Both the position numbers and the translations under genes were made by a program. A DNA stretch of 64,000 bases, taken from NCBI RefSeq assembly GCF_021917145.1, contig NC_061071.1, forward strand, positions 5,165,689 through 5,229,688, given 5' to 3'. This stretch comes from Hypomesus transpacificus (Eukaryota > Chordata > Actinopteri > Osmeriformes > Osmeridae). Each line of letters starts with the position of its first letter. Within the stretch, counting starts at the first letter, position 1. Shown one piece after another: positions 46,828-60,300 of this stretch. Under the pieces are notes generated by a model. The model was given only the letters and a program-made list of their open reading frames with translations. It was not told the DNA's origin and did not search any database.

Positions 46828-47002
46828 CCAGGGGGGTATTCCAGAAAGCTGGGAATGCGACATAACCGGGTAAGTTAACTCTGCAGCTGACACACAATGC
46901 TGCAGCAATTTACTGGCAATGTTGCTAGAACGCTGGCTGTCATATGAGGAGTTAACTTACCCGGGTATGTTACATAACCTGGTTTCTGGAATATCCCCCT
47001 GG
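46828..47002. mobile_element. Foldback MITE with long inverted repeats
   Basis: Left CCAGGGGGGTATTCCAGAAA matches, reversed, right TTTCTGGAATATCCCCCTGG. A second pair, CCGGGTAAGTTAACTC and GAGTTAACTTACCCGG, is exact. Together the arms reach about 55 bp in 175 bp total. There is no coding capacity. Confidence 0.8.
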
Positions 47003-47089
47003 TGTGTCACCTGTGTTGCTATTGTCTTGCACATTGCCTGTGTATTTCTCCATAAATTAACCTGTGTATTACCCCACATACCCCACATG

Positions 47090-47220
47090 TACTTAAATGG
47101 TATGTTATGCCAGATTGGTTTACATTGTCTTGTCCTAAGAATATCAGTGCCCAGTCTGACCCTGTGTTGTTCTGTGCATCTGACAATAAAAAACTTGAAC
47201 TTGGACTTGAACATACAACA
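47090..47220 (+). mobile_element. LINE 3' tail fragment
   Basis: TTATGCCAGATTGG, CTTGTCCTAAGAATATCAG, TGCCCAGTCTGACC, CTGTGTTGTTCTGTGCATCT, then GACAATAAAAAACTTGAAC and a short ACTTGA tandem. It is a sister of the reversed copy at 12851-12968. Confidence 0.65.
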
Positions 47221-47907
47221 ATTGTTCAATCCAAAACATATTTTTTACTGTATTATTTAATATTGCCTGCTTAAACACCTCAACTTCTCAATAGGGATAC
47301 ATACAGTGAGGAAATGCGCAGTAAAACATCAGAAATCGTAAATCCAATTAGTTTATCCAATGATAAATAGCACTGTTTGAATATCAGAGTTTCAAATGTG
47401 TACGTTTTATTCATTTGTTGCAGAGCATTAATTGTAGAACACACTTCGACATTTTATAACTGGCAATATAAACATAAAGGTTTTGTACATTCGTACCTAT
47501 CCTTTCCAAAATCTAATCTAATCTTTCCAAATCTAGACATTTCCGACAATTGAATTTTTATGAGAAATGAATTTGTGGGAATACAACTGACTAACACAGC
47601 TATGAGATTCTACTATGTCTTTTAATGGCAAACGTATAATGTAATTGTGTGAGCTAAATTGAAACAGCTTGTGATTGTTCAGGGTAGAAGATAATTATAA
47701 CACCAAAGGAAAATATTAAATAATAATTTAAAAACAAATTCTAAGAAATTCATTTAAAGCTGATACAACAATATAGGGCATCTTAAGAAAACAAAAGTGT
47801 AAAGTGTTAAGAAAATGTAAAATCAATCTTTGAGTAACGCCTTTACATATGCCTGTCCAGCATCGACGAATAGCATGTCAGTATCTACATCTCGTAGCAT
47901 TATTGGC

Positions 47908-48525
47908 CTACAGTATAGTACAGTAGTTGTCCCAAAACCCATTATTTTTAGATACATTTTGAGATAAATCTGTATTACCGCCCTCAAGGTCGACATATGT
48001 ACTGTTTTCAATAATAAAACCAGCTTGTTTCAGGAAGTCATCCAGAGATAAGTTACGAATAGTCATGAGCAGAACTTTGTTGATCTGATAGGTGTGGTCA
48101 GGATCAAATCTCTTTTGGTCTTTATGTGCCGTCACAAATATTTTATGCACCTGCAGGTCTGGTCCCATGCTTATGATTATGCGATCTTTGTTGTTGTCAT
48201 CCTGGGAGTGACCGTTGAAGTTCTTCCTGACGTAGTCAGGCAGAGAGAGGGATGCTGAAAGGTGCAGGTTGCCCACTTCAAAGTATGGGTGATTCTCCTC
48301 AGGTAGCAGCTTGATGCATTTTTTGTTTTCACACTCCTGCCTGTTTAGGAAGTAATGGAAGCCAAAGTCTTCATTCTTGGGATGGACCTTGACCACAATG
48401 TTGTTGTTTTTAAACATGACGTAGTCTTTAGCAAACCAGTAGAGCAGCTGCAGCCCATGACGGGGTAAGGGACGGCCAAACCCACACGCCTTCAGCTCTG
48501 CCACGTTGTTTAGAGTTTTAATCAT
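47908..48525 (-). CDS. Gig2-like interferon-inducible protein, copy B
   Basis: A 205-codon frame in one exon, preceded by an acceptor (GTCTTTAG, exon edge 48533) 8 bases before the ATG. It is a close paralogue of copy A: MIKTLNNVAELKACGFGRPL, HGLQLLYWFAKDY, EDFGFHYF, EVGNLHLSASLSLPDYVRKN, NKDRIIISMGPD and SLDDFLKQAGF. It differs by an insertion of about 20 residues near the C-terminus (SKNNGFWDNYCTIL closes it) yet ends in the same CTIL, so the CaaX-like end has survived divergence of the adjoining sequence. The leader exon, donor and IRF cassette are shared with copy A. Assignment to Gig2 is from remembered family motifs. Alternatively this is another fish-specific interferon-induced family. 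No sign of pseudogenisation. Confidence 0.65.
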   Translation of the reverse strand: MIKTLNNVAELKACGFGRPLPRHGLQLLYWFAKDYVMFKNNNIVVKVHPKNEDFGFHYFLNRQECENKKCIKLLPEENHPYFEVGNLHLSASLSLPDYVRKNFNGHSQDDNNKDRIIISMGPDLQVHKIFVTAHKDQKRFDPDHTYQINKVLLMTIRNLSLDDFLKQAGFIIENSTYVDLEGGNTDLSQNVSKNNGFWDNYCTIL

Positions 48526-49102
48526 TGTTCCTCCTAAAGACAGAGAAACAAATAGCAGATTATGTATGATCTATGCATTTGTGAGCATAGGGATATTTGT
48601 TGGCAAGTGTATTGTGGGGTGCAGGGGCTTGGAACCCTAGACAACTTTTCTGTTTACCTTACCATTGACATTAACCAAGTAGTGGATAGCAACATGTATT
48701 TGGTAATTGCTCTGGATAACAAACTGTAATCAACACCTTTCACCCTATAAAAACTAACAGTATATTTAATTTATAAAACTTTTAAGATGTTTTGTAAATG
48801 TCTTGTATGTAACTCGATAAGTGATTGGCATCAAAAGCATTGACATTCAAACTAATCAAGAGAAGATTTTGGGTATGGCCCTAGTCCTAACTAAACATTG
48901 TACGAACAGTTTTTATGACATGCTGGTGTATAACCCTGGTGTTCCAGGGTTTGCCGGCACTCCGCGTCGGGCCTAACAATACCATGGAACACGTACTTTA
49001 TTGACGATAAAGTACTGCCTCTCGTACCTTATTGCTTAAATAAGATACACAGTAATCATACTAGTTCTACAGTTCATAATTCAGTGTCTCAAATTTCCAT
49101 AC

Positions 49103-49301
49103 CTGGATGTTGTCGTTTTGGATAGAATTATCCTCTTCTGGTGATCAGTACAATACTGCACAACCAATCCTGCCTCCTCTTGTTGCTATTGGTGAATATA
49201 TGAGATGTGGAATGAGAATTGTCCAGCTATGAATTATCCATTCAAGTTTGATCTTTTCATACCACAGAGGGCGGGACAACGTTGAGGAAATGAAACTGAA
49301 G
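49103..49301 (-). promoter_or_regulatory. Promoter and leader exon of gig2-like copy B
   Basis: GGAAATGAAACTGAAG at 49286-49301 (plus strand) contains the IRF core AANNGAAA. A TATA-like TATGAAAAG lies near 49252-49260, weaker than TATAAAAAG of copy A. The leader exon ends at 49103 with CATCCAG then GTATGG. Confidence 0.6.
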
Positions 49302-49444
49302 ACTTGTTCAGCTAGATTGACTGCATATAACTGCAGCTTGATGTTGTTTGGTTATTTGACTGGGCTGTAAGGGGTTTGTATGGAATTAGTTAATATTTTA
49401 ATCCACCATTAGGAATTGAAATGTGTCAGAGTTCCACAGCTGAG

Positions 49445-49762
49445 ATAGAGACCATCCTTGTGAAGTCCAGGAAGTTTTCATTGTGGTTTTTGGCCTGTTG
49501 TCTTTCTCTCCTCTGAACTAATCTGCTGTTCTTACCATTGCCACTATGTAGGCTGATTGAGTGGTTCATACATGCCATCATCACAAGTTGCCACCAAGGA
49601 GGTGATGTTGAACACCAATAATATTGGGTACTGTAACTGAAACAGTGGGACTCCACTATCTCCACTAGGGGACGCCAACACTAGACCAGACGAGACGGAA
49701 GAAAACTGAGGAAATCTGATAAAGAAGTCCTACTGTCATTCAAAGCTTACCAGATGAGTGTC

Positions 49763-49803
<41 letters not shown>

Positions 49804-51384
49804 ATGTGTGTGAGAGGAACACAACATTTTCGAAAAGAAAAATGGTGTCTGTGTGTTTCTAATAAAAGGGCCCTGACTCCTGCTGTTTGCTTTGTTCATT
49901 AAGACAAGATGAGCAGATGGCTGCTGGTCTGCTTTTCTTTACACACACGAGCACACACACCCACACACACTTTATCTTTGCCTGTCACTCCTACTTTATC
50001 CTTCCATTCTCCTTTCCGTGGCACAATGCTGAGATGGATAAGTCTGTGTGTGATGGAAAGAGGGAGTGTGTGGGTGTGTGTTTGTGAGCGTATTTGTCCA
50101 GAGTTTCCAACAATGGTAGTTTAAAACACACCACCGAATCACTTGACAGAGGAGGAGAAGAGGGCGAAACGAGAGTGGAAGAGAAGTGAGGAGAGGACAG
50201 GGGAGAAGGTCTCAAATGGAACGCTAAAGCTCCCTGAAAGAAGATGAGAGAAAACAAGCGAGCTTCTGCCTTGTCAACATATTCTACAGAGGACAGCTTA
50301 GTGGTCGCTGCCACTCCTGCCTTCTCATCAATATCTCCATACGTGCTGTGTTTGAGAAACCAGGAACCAATCAATGGTCTGATCCTTGCACCAATCCCTT
50401 CACTCCGCTTGCTCACGCAGCAGGCACAAAGACCTGACTCTCCCGCTGATGAGAATGCAAAACACTGTCCACCCCTGTCTAATCTATCCAGTCGGCTGGA
50501 TTCATCCAAATCTTCTAGATCCTCACAGCTAAAACCATCCACGGAACGTTCTGAGACATTCTAACGCCAGCAGATTACAGATAAAATGACCCTTGTGAAA
50601 TTAACACAGAGAAAGACACTTGCTACACATGCATCATCAACATTGTGACATCCCTTTTATCCGGGAAAGAGCGAACAGAACGACTTGGGAGGCGTGAGGA
50701 GATAGAAAATGTTTGTATTGTTTGATCTAGCAGATCTACTCCATCCAATAATACACAAGACGTTATGTACACACACTGTAACCATGGCCACCACCTTCCT
50801 CTGCCCTGGATTTACATAGTTACCCTCCAAAGGAACACAACAATAATATTTAATAGCAATAATAACATTGTAGTAATAACAGTAATAATCCTCATCATCA
50901 CACAGTTGGAGAAACTGAAGTTGGAGAAAACTATTCTGGACTTGCAGGATTGGTGTCATATTTGGTCCATGTGACTTCCTGTGTTCTCCTGTTTGACACT
51001 GTCATATGGGTACAGAGAGGGAGTGTGAATCGTTGCTTTGGTGTGTCTGTCTCCCGGTGAGATAGCAGCCTAGTGCCCGAATCTAGAGAGCCAGCTGACC
51101 TGTCACTGTGCTACCCCGGGGGCTCAATCCAATCACAGACATGGTTAAAATAGTATTTTCAAATACGTTTATAATTCATTTAAGAGTGACTGGAGGGGAG
51201 GGTGGGCTATCATTAGAGTGGGGTTTCACAAATCAATTCTTTGATTCCATATTTGCAAATTGTATTTGACACTGGTTTGGTGGCCATTTCCCTGTGTGAC
51301 AGATCGGGGTCAGACGTCCAATCATCAGCCGGAGTCTGGGATCACCTGCAAGACCGTCTCCACCCTAGTCTCCATGGAGATGTG
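49445..51384. other. Intergenic DNA and dach 3' UTR
   Basis: No gene recognised apart from the dach 3' UTR, which must start at 51384 and run leftwards. A TG microsatellite lies at 49765-49801. A 183-codon minus-strand frame at 49991-50542 has no recognisable domain and turns into low-complexity sequence, so I do not call it. Confidence 0.5.
49765..49801 (+). repeat. TG microsatellite
   Basis: About 18 uninterrupted TG units. Confidence 0.95.
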
Positions 51385-54300
51385 TCAGTACATGACTGTG
51401 GTCTTCAGGAAGAGACGACCATCTGTGGAACAGGTAGAACGCACACACACATAACACACAGACACAAATACACCATTAGCTCAAGAGACACAGTCGGGCC
51501 TTCAACTAAGAGTGTTCCCACAGCACAACCACGACAGAACACAAAGATAATATGCAGGTTTGCCTCTTGTGTAAACAGCATTAGTTAGCTTCATATCAGG
51601 AGGCAGGTCTCATATAGAAGTGCAGATTATTGTTCTGACAGAGTGTCATCCTGCCTCTGCAGGTTGACTGTCCAGGAGGCTGTCCTCAACACTAGCACTT
51701 TGGAGAGATTGATCACTGCATGTAAATTATGTAAATGACGTCCATGCAAATACATCACAGAGACAATTAAGGCGCTCGTTAATTACAATGGCGACGGTCT
51801 CTCTATGCTTCACTGACATTCAATTAAAGCTGCCTTCTAAAGGGTTCGTTTGATCCGTCAACAGGGGAAGCCCCAGTCACTGTCCCATAGGACCGCATGG
51901 ACAGCCTGCGCTGGTGAGGGTTGCTGCCATTCTCACTTAGCTGTGATGGAGATCAGCTTCACTCCCAGCCCACACATAGACAAACGGTGGACACATAATG
52001 TTATGTCAGAACGTCACTCAGCATTTGAAAGTCAGGCTTCATAGCTGTCTGTCTCCAAGCCTCTGACAAGAACTGGTCACAGTTTGGAGAGAACTCCCAG
52101 ACCATGATGTCAGCAAACAGGAAACAGGAAGTGGTCAATCAAAGTGATGTCCTGTACCTTGCATCGTGGGCTTGGTGTCCGTCCTGAGGTTGTCATGGTT
52201 ACTGTTGTCTCCCTGTCCCATCATGTCTATGAGTAGAGGAGATAATTATGACAGACGAGCGGAAGTCTGATTAATTACTCATTAATTAAGCATCTTAATT
52301 GGCGCTTAACGAGCTGCATTATCAGCCAAGCTTCCAGAGGACTGGCTGTCATACCTAAGCATGCTGGTGTTAGCACTCCAAAGAGACAATCTGGGGAACA
52401 GTATATGTGTGTGCGTGTTTGTGTGTGCTGATATGTGCACTCAGCTGTAATTTGTGTGTATGTGTGTACCATGTTGTGGTTTGTGTGTTTGTGTGTACCT
52501 TTGATGTATGTGTACCATGTTGTTTATGTGTGTGTTTATGTGTGTACTGTACTGATGTGTGTGTACTGAGCTGTTGTTTGTATGTATGTGTGCACCGCAG
52601 CGTGTGTGTACCGCAGCATGTGTGTACCATGTTGGTGTGTGTGTGTTAGTGTGGACTGGTGGATGGTACCATGTTGCTGTGTGAGGCCGTCTATGCCTCC
52701 AGTGTGATGCAGGGTCTGCTCAGCCTGGTCCCTCAGCTTGGTCTCCACCTCCAGGGCCTCCTGCAGCCTCCTCTTGGTCTTCTTCTCCTTCTTCAGACGC
52801 TTCTGGATCAAGACTGACCCAGGGAGGACCACAGGAGAACATAGAAGAACATGGGAGGACCACATGAGAACACAGGAGAACAGGGGAACACAGGAGAACA
52901 CAGGAGGATATAGGAAGACCACAGGAGAAAACAGGAAAACACATGACAACATCAACAACGTCATGTCAACATTAAGAACTCATTGGTAGAACTTTGAACC
53001 ACGTCAAGCTTATACCCATCTACTCTGTCCCCTGATAAATTATGGGTGGTGTAGTTCTACCCTTGATGGTTACTGGGTAATGTAGTCCTACCTCTGCTCC
53101 TCTGCTCCATGTCCAGCTGTCTCTCCAGGGTCTCTCGGAGCTCCCTCTCCCTGTACAGCTCCATCTTCAGCTCGGAGCGCTCCAGCTGCACCTGCTTCTC
53201 CTGCGCCCGTGCGTTGTCGATGGCAACCTTCAGCAGGCCCTGCTTGGAGGCACACAAGCACGCCCCGACCTCAAGGTCAGACTGACGGGGGTCACTCAGC
53301 GAGACAAACATCCAAGCCTACAGACAACCTTAAGGGACAACTGACAGAAGGATTCCGGCACCTTCTACTCATACACACACAGGACAACAGACAGAATACA
53401 CACTAGAAACAGGAGTTGAGCCCCACCTGTATGTTGGTGAGGAGGGTTTCTATGGAGGACAGACCCTCGGGGTAGAGGAAGGGGCCTGGGTACCCAGAAT
53501 TAAGCTTATGTCCAGGGAGAGACACCCGGTCACAACCCCCTCTGTCCCTGGAGCCAGGGGGAACCAGGGGCACCTCACCTGGATGGGGAAGAAGAAGGTG
53601 GAGGCATTAAATAAAAAGCTGATATGTGTACAGAAAGAAATGTTAATTTAACTCTAGGTGTGTTCATTAGACTCGCATTAAATATACATATATAAATACT
53701 CATGGTGTCTATGAATACTTTTTACTGTCGCTTTACAGGTAAAGCCAACGTAGAACATGCAGAGGTGTAGAGGGGTGGATTCAAACTAGGGTTCCATTAG
53801 GATGTGGCACTCGCACACTAATCACACACCAAGCAACCACCCACTCACACACACGCACAAATCTGTTTTTTTACTTCACTTCGCTGACTGGCGCACTTTC
53901 TCTCCAGCCTGCCACCCTCACCAAGCCCCCCCCCCCCACACACACACACACACACACCCCCATCCCCTGCCTGACAGTGAAAGGACTGTCACATTCAAGG
54001 TGTTTCAGAGATGAAAAGCACACCTCAACCTCTCCACCTCCGTTTTTCTCTCCCTCTCCCCCTTTTTGTCTCTCCACATGCACCTCCCTGTCCACTGCCC
54101 CTTCTCTCTCTTTCTCCTTACTATCCTTTTCTCCTTCCTCTTCTCTTTCATCCCCCCATCCTGGACACATCTCTCCATAGAGGAGAGGGTAATTAGTAAG
54201 CTGGCAGTGTCAGTGCTGGGGAGCCAACTGCCCCCCTGTGGCCCGTAGACACACACACACACTAACTGCAGAGTCAGCGCTTGCTGCACCCTGAATGTGA

Positions 54301-57300
54301 CTGATCCTTTATTGAGTTACTCGTCTCTCTGTGAGATCACACACACACACACGTCTTCTCTCTCTCTGATTGGCCTGTCTGCAGCTCCTTTCATCCTTTA
54401 CACATCTCCCTCAACCAAGGTCACTGTCTGTTTCTCTCTTTTATTCCATCCTTTTCACCCTCTTCCCTTCTTTTCTCTTGTTGTTGGCCCCTTCAGGCTA
54501 ATGAACTTCACTGTGAGAAGCATCTGACAGTCAGTGGAGGGAGGGAGGGAGGGACTGATAGAAGGAAGGACAGTAAAGTGCTTACTCTGGATGAATGTGA
54601 TAGAAGTCTCCGAGATGGCTTCTGATCTTTCAGCCTACAATCCTCGGCTGTGGCTCTCCCTCTCTTCCATACACACACACACACACACAAATACACACAC
54701 ACACACATCCACACACATCCACACACACACATCCACATCCACACACACACATCCACACTCAAGCACACACACATGCACATACACCCACCACACACACACA
54801 CACACATTTATCCACATACAAACACACACATACACACACACACAGAGACATTTACAGACACACTCACACAGACATTCAGCAACACATCCACACATTCAAA
54901 CATCCACATACACACACACGTACATAAATCCACAGATACACACACATACATCCACACACACACACATGCTGTACACATACACACACCAACTGAGTGAGTG
55001 ACAGACCGGTGGCGGAATGTCTGACGTCTGGTTAAGCCCAGTCTTGACAGGTGCTTTTCATTCAAATAGGAACTAGAAATACGGAACAATGGATCTCTCC
55101 TGCATCCTCTCTCTTTTTTCTCACTCACTCACTCCCTCTCCCTCCTCTTTCTCTTTTGCTCCTTCCTCTCCTACCCCCTCCCTCTCTCCCTACCTTCCTC
55201 CCTTCATCGCGGTGTGTAAATGATGCTGACTGCTTGTCCTTGAAGAGTCCTCATTAAGCTAATGCAAAGCTTCATAACAGGGAAACCAAACAACTGACGC
55301 AGAGAGCGCACACACACACACAAGCACACGCAAGTACACACACACACACAGCCTGGGAGGTGGTCATTATGGAGAGTACCTGGCTGTGAGAGAGCGAGAG
55401 GCGAGAGAGCTCCAGTTCATTAAGTCATGCTCAGCAAATCGCTAACTAATTTAACCCTGACTCCCGCCTCCACAACCTAATGACTTGTTCAGGGAAGTAT
55501 TTGTCTTCTTCTGTGGTTCCCGCTCGAACACAGACCTCCAGCGGAGGGAGGAAGGAAGGAGGGAGGGTCTGCATTATGATCAACTCATTAGAAACCTCCT
55601 TCTCTCACTTCATCTCTCTTTTTCTGCACCTGTTCTCTCGGTCTCTTCCTTTTCTTTCCATCTCTTTCTATCTCTCTGTTTTTCCCTACCCCCCCCCCCT
55701 CTCCATTTCTGATACCTCTGTCTCCTAGGCTCCGCCTGCCGTTGGAGTCTACGGTTGGCGTGGTGACCGTCGCTACGTCAGCCTCCTTCGGCCCTGGCAA
55801 TGCACTGGGGGAGTGGCCTAACAGGGCGTGGCTTGACTGCATGCCGTTCTGGTGCATATCTGGAAGCAGGAGGACAGATGAATGGAGGAGAGGAGAAGGG
55901 AGGGGAGGAAGACAGGAGGGGAGGGGAGGAAGACAGGAGAGGAGGGGAGGGGAGGAAGACAGGAGAGGAGGGAAGGAAGACAGGAGAGGAGGGGAGGGGA
56001 GGAAGACAGGAGAGGAGGGGAGGATGACAGGAGAGGAGGGGAGGGGAGGAAGACAGGAGAGGAGGGGAGGATGACAGGAGAGGAGGGAAGGGGACGAAGA
56101 CAGGAGAGGAGAGGAGGAGGACAGTACATACGTGTTCGGTCTGCAGGATGTTCTGTGTGTGCTGGGGAGCTGGACACACTACTGGAGGACATGTGACTAC
56201 CTGACCTCCGACCTTCATCCAGGGACGCTGAGGGGGAGGGGCTGTCACGCACCCTCTCCTAGCAAACATCAACAAATAACACTACTGTAAATTCCCTCCG
56301 TTTATCACATTTTAACATCTTACAGTTGTGTCTGAACAGAAGCCCAGATAAAGTCCCCAGACCCAGATGAAGACAACCCCTTCATCTCTCTCTATCCCTC
56401 CATCCTTCTATCTCTTCAGTTCTACCATCCCGCTCTCAATCTCTCCAGTCTAGTCTCTAAAACTGGTAGTGGCAGGATATGATGTCAGAACCTGCTTCCT
56501 GTTTGACGAGTGGCATACCTTGATGACGGAGGTGGCCAGCCTTGAGGCGGCATGGTTAAGGGTACGGTTGTGGGTGGAACTCGCCATGCTCGCCAGCGTG
56601 TTCAAGTGGTTCATTTGGCTCATGGCCATGGAGACAGAAGCGGGGGCAAGGCTGGCTGGTATCAGAGGATGTGACATCATCATGAAGGGCAGGTGGTCTA
56701 ATCCTGTAGGAGGAGACAGGAAATAATGTCAGTTAAGCCCATGAAAACATTCTTAAACATCCTCCGAGAGACTGGAGGGAGGGAGGGAGGGACAAACATA
56801 CAGAGTGATTGGTATGTTGTTACAGAGTCAAATCAGAACATGCTGAAAACATAAACAGGGCTTGTTAGTGTTGTGGATCTAAGACGTGGTCAGAAGCACA
56901 CAGCAGGTTTTAAACAGCTTTGCTGCTCTACTCTGGAGAGGATACACATATTTAACATTCAATAAAACCAAACAATACCAGAAGAAGAAGCAGGAAGGAA
57001 GACGAAAGCAGAACTAATGATGATTCTGGTCCGGGGCCAGAAATGCATGCTGGGTAACAGCAATCTCAAAGGAAAATAAATAAATAAATACAATACTTGG
57101 AGTCATATCCCCACTGTTGTCACAAATAATAAAACGTTTGAAAAACAAACTTGTCCCTAAAGACAGGAGGGATCAACAATAGAAGGAAGAATGGAAAAGA
57201 ATAATTGATTAAGTGAAAAGAAGAAAGAAGCTGTAACTGAATTAGCTAGATGAGACATATGGGCTGTGTTTTGTTCAGTTTGACAAATGTCTCCGATTGG

Positions 57301-60300
57301 CTTCATTCTTTCACCAAGAGCCTCTCTGATTGGCTTACTCTTTCTGCCAGAGCCCCTTTCATTGGCCACCAGCCAGAGCAGAAGACCAAACAGAAGGTTT
57401 CCTCCTCAATGAACAGATGCTGCCCAGAGTAATGTATAACAGAGTCCAGTAATTAAGTTATCTCCCTCTCCCCCCATTTTTCTCTCACAACTTTCTCTCT
57501 CTCCTTCCGCTTTTCACCTCTCTCTCTTTCTGCCACTCTCTTTCTCCCTTTCTCACACTCTCTTTCTCTCCCACAGGTGTAAAATACTCAGTAGCAACTG
57601 CTGTGCCAAAGTATTTTGTGAGCGACCAAGTGTGTGTGTGTAGGAGGTTGTGCTTGTGTGTTTGTGTGCATGTGTGCGTTAGCGTGTTTAGTCTAAGCAT
57701 GTCTTTGTAGTGGTCAGACACACTGTAGCAATTTAGACCGTGTGGAAGCAGCCAGACAAGGCTGTATGTGTTTACCCTACAACCCTGTCATTAACAGGGG
57801 TGATTAACGTTTAACAGTTTTATCCCTCACGGTAATGACACCAACAAACAGTACACAGATGGTGGGTGGCGCCCTGGGGTGGGAGGGGCCACACATGTGA
57901 GGGTTTACGGACATGAGGAGAACACACACACCCATTTAAGAGACGTGTGTGAGAATGTAGGCAAAGGTGGGAAGAGACACTGCTGCAAGACAAATGACTT
58001 TTCCTCTGCTGATTACAGGAGACAATAAAAAAGACCACTTACACACATGCCTGCACACACAAACACACAAACATTCACCACACACACACACACACACACA
58101 CAAACATTCACCACACCGCACACATTAATCATAGATAACATTTCTTCACTGCCATTGTCATGCTGTCCCACACATCATGTCTGATCTTCTCTCTCCAAAG
58201 GTCACGCTATCGTTTATACCAATTAAACCTGACAGTGGGGCACACACACACACAGTCACAAACACATACTGTCACAACACACACACACATACACCGCTAA
58301 CTGTACACCATATTGAATGCAGATAGAACAGGCTGTTCTGCTGTTGCAGGTGTCACTGTCCACATACTGTATAAATGTTTAAATCATATATAATTATGTG
58401 TGTGGCATTTGTGTGTGTTCTGCTGTGTGCTGGTTGTGTATTCCAGACAGGTCTTCATAAACCCACTTATCTGTCTACACACACTGATGTGGTTTTAACC
58501 TGTCGATACACAGGAGGGAGGAGATGGGGGTGGGGGGGCCCTGGGGTCGATCACAAACACCCTCGTTTGCATCCCAGATAGTAAATTACAGAGAGGACTA
58601 TTGATCTGATGCTACCTTCTCATCTCTCTCTCTTTCTCTTGCTCTCCCTTCCTGTCTTTCTCTATCTCCCCATCTATTTTTGTATGTCTCTCCACCTTGC
58701 TCTCTGAAAGCCAGGTGAACATCTCTCTCTCTCTCTCAAGTCTCTCTCCTCCACACACCGACAGACCATAGTTTCATCTCTGTTGTGGTAAATATTTCAT
58801 AAGGTTTACTAGGTCATTGTATGATTGTGTTTCAACAAACAAAAAAAACGATAAAACCTAAATATATACCAAAAGAAATCCATCAGATTTATTATTTAGA
58901 GGTTACTTTAAGGTTACTTTGGCATGTAGAGCAAATCTAAATACACCAGTAATGTTGTCACTTCCTGCTAATCAGGGCCTCGAGAGGGACTGCTGCCAAC
59001 CATAGTCAACAGCTGTATCGTGTGTGCGTGCGTGTGTGCGTGCATGTGTGTATGCGTGTGTTAGTGTGTGACTCACCAAGGTGGGTGTGATCTCCGTTCT
59101 CAGCGTCGGGGCCAGGCTGATGGTTGCCATGGTAACCTGCCATCACCTCAAGCTTGATCTTCTTTGCCTTCATGGCCTCAGCCAATGCTGCTGCTGTTAG
59201 ACCTGGGGGGAGAGGAGGGGAGGTTACAGTTAGGGTTGAGGGGGGTTAAAGTTAGGGTAGGGGGGGGGGGGGGTTACAGTTAGGGTTGGGAGTAAAGAGA
59301 GAGGGATGAGGGAGGGCGGAGGAGGGAAGGTGGAGAGAGGAGGAAGGGAGACAGCGAGGAAGAACAGAAAGACACAGATGGATCAATGAGAGCCCGATCG
59401 ATTCCTTCCAGAGATTACAGGTAATAGCCGGTCGTCATAAGAACAACTTCCATCAGCCATCTATCATTGTTTTCTGGGGCTGTCCACATATCCACCAAAC
59501 ACACACGCATACACATACACACACACATAACCTTTCACTCACACCGACACGCTTGCATACACTCACTCACACACACACACTGATGAACATTTACTTATAC
59601 ATTGAAAGGCACACATACACTTACACATATAGACACACACTCACTCATGCTCACACACACAAGCACTTACACATTCACATACACACTCACACGCACAGAC
59701 ATGCATACACTCACACACGGACTTGCACACTCAATCACACACACACATACAGCAGTACCTCTGTATGTTTATCTGATTAGAAACTCGCCCACTCATCCCT
59801 GTCGCCTGTCCATCTCTCAACATTCCCTCCCCCTTTTCTCTCTCAATTCTCCTCCATTCTCCTCCTCCCCTCCTTCTATTCTGACTAAAGGTCAGTTTCA
59901 CAGCACAGGAGAGGTGGATGAGGAGGAAACACTTCAAAGGCTCCCGCCTCCTTTTACTCCTGGGTAAACAAGTCCTCTATCAGTCTCTCTCTTTCATTTA
60001 TCTCTCTCTCTCTCCTTCTCAACCTCCTCTCCATCACGCCCCCCTTTCCATCACTCTGCCTTCTTGTGTTCTTGAGACGAGTCACATTGGTGTCTTGACC
60101 TCTCCAATGGTCTACAGATCTCAGTAACAGAGCCTATTCCCTGTCTGTCTGACACACACACAAACACACACCTCTCTCTACAGCAGTTTTGAAACACAGA
60201 GAAGGGGCTTTTAGAAATGGCTTCTCAGCGGAGACTAAGCTAAGAAACAGAGAGAGGACAGCTTTGAACCATGAAGTATATAGTCGTGGCCATTATTTTT

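Noticed and set aside
49991..50542. 183-codon minus-strand frame between copy B and dach
   Set aside because: Its start looks protein-like but it degenerates into Ser/Pro and simple-repeat sequence; no family recognised.
54534..55001. Long His/Thr-rich frames in the CA repeat
   Set aside because: Products of CA microsatellite translation.
55778..56275. 165-codon minus-strand frame across two dach exons
   Set aside because: It reads through the minisatellite intron; the two ends are real dach exons in different frames.
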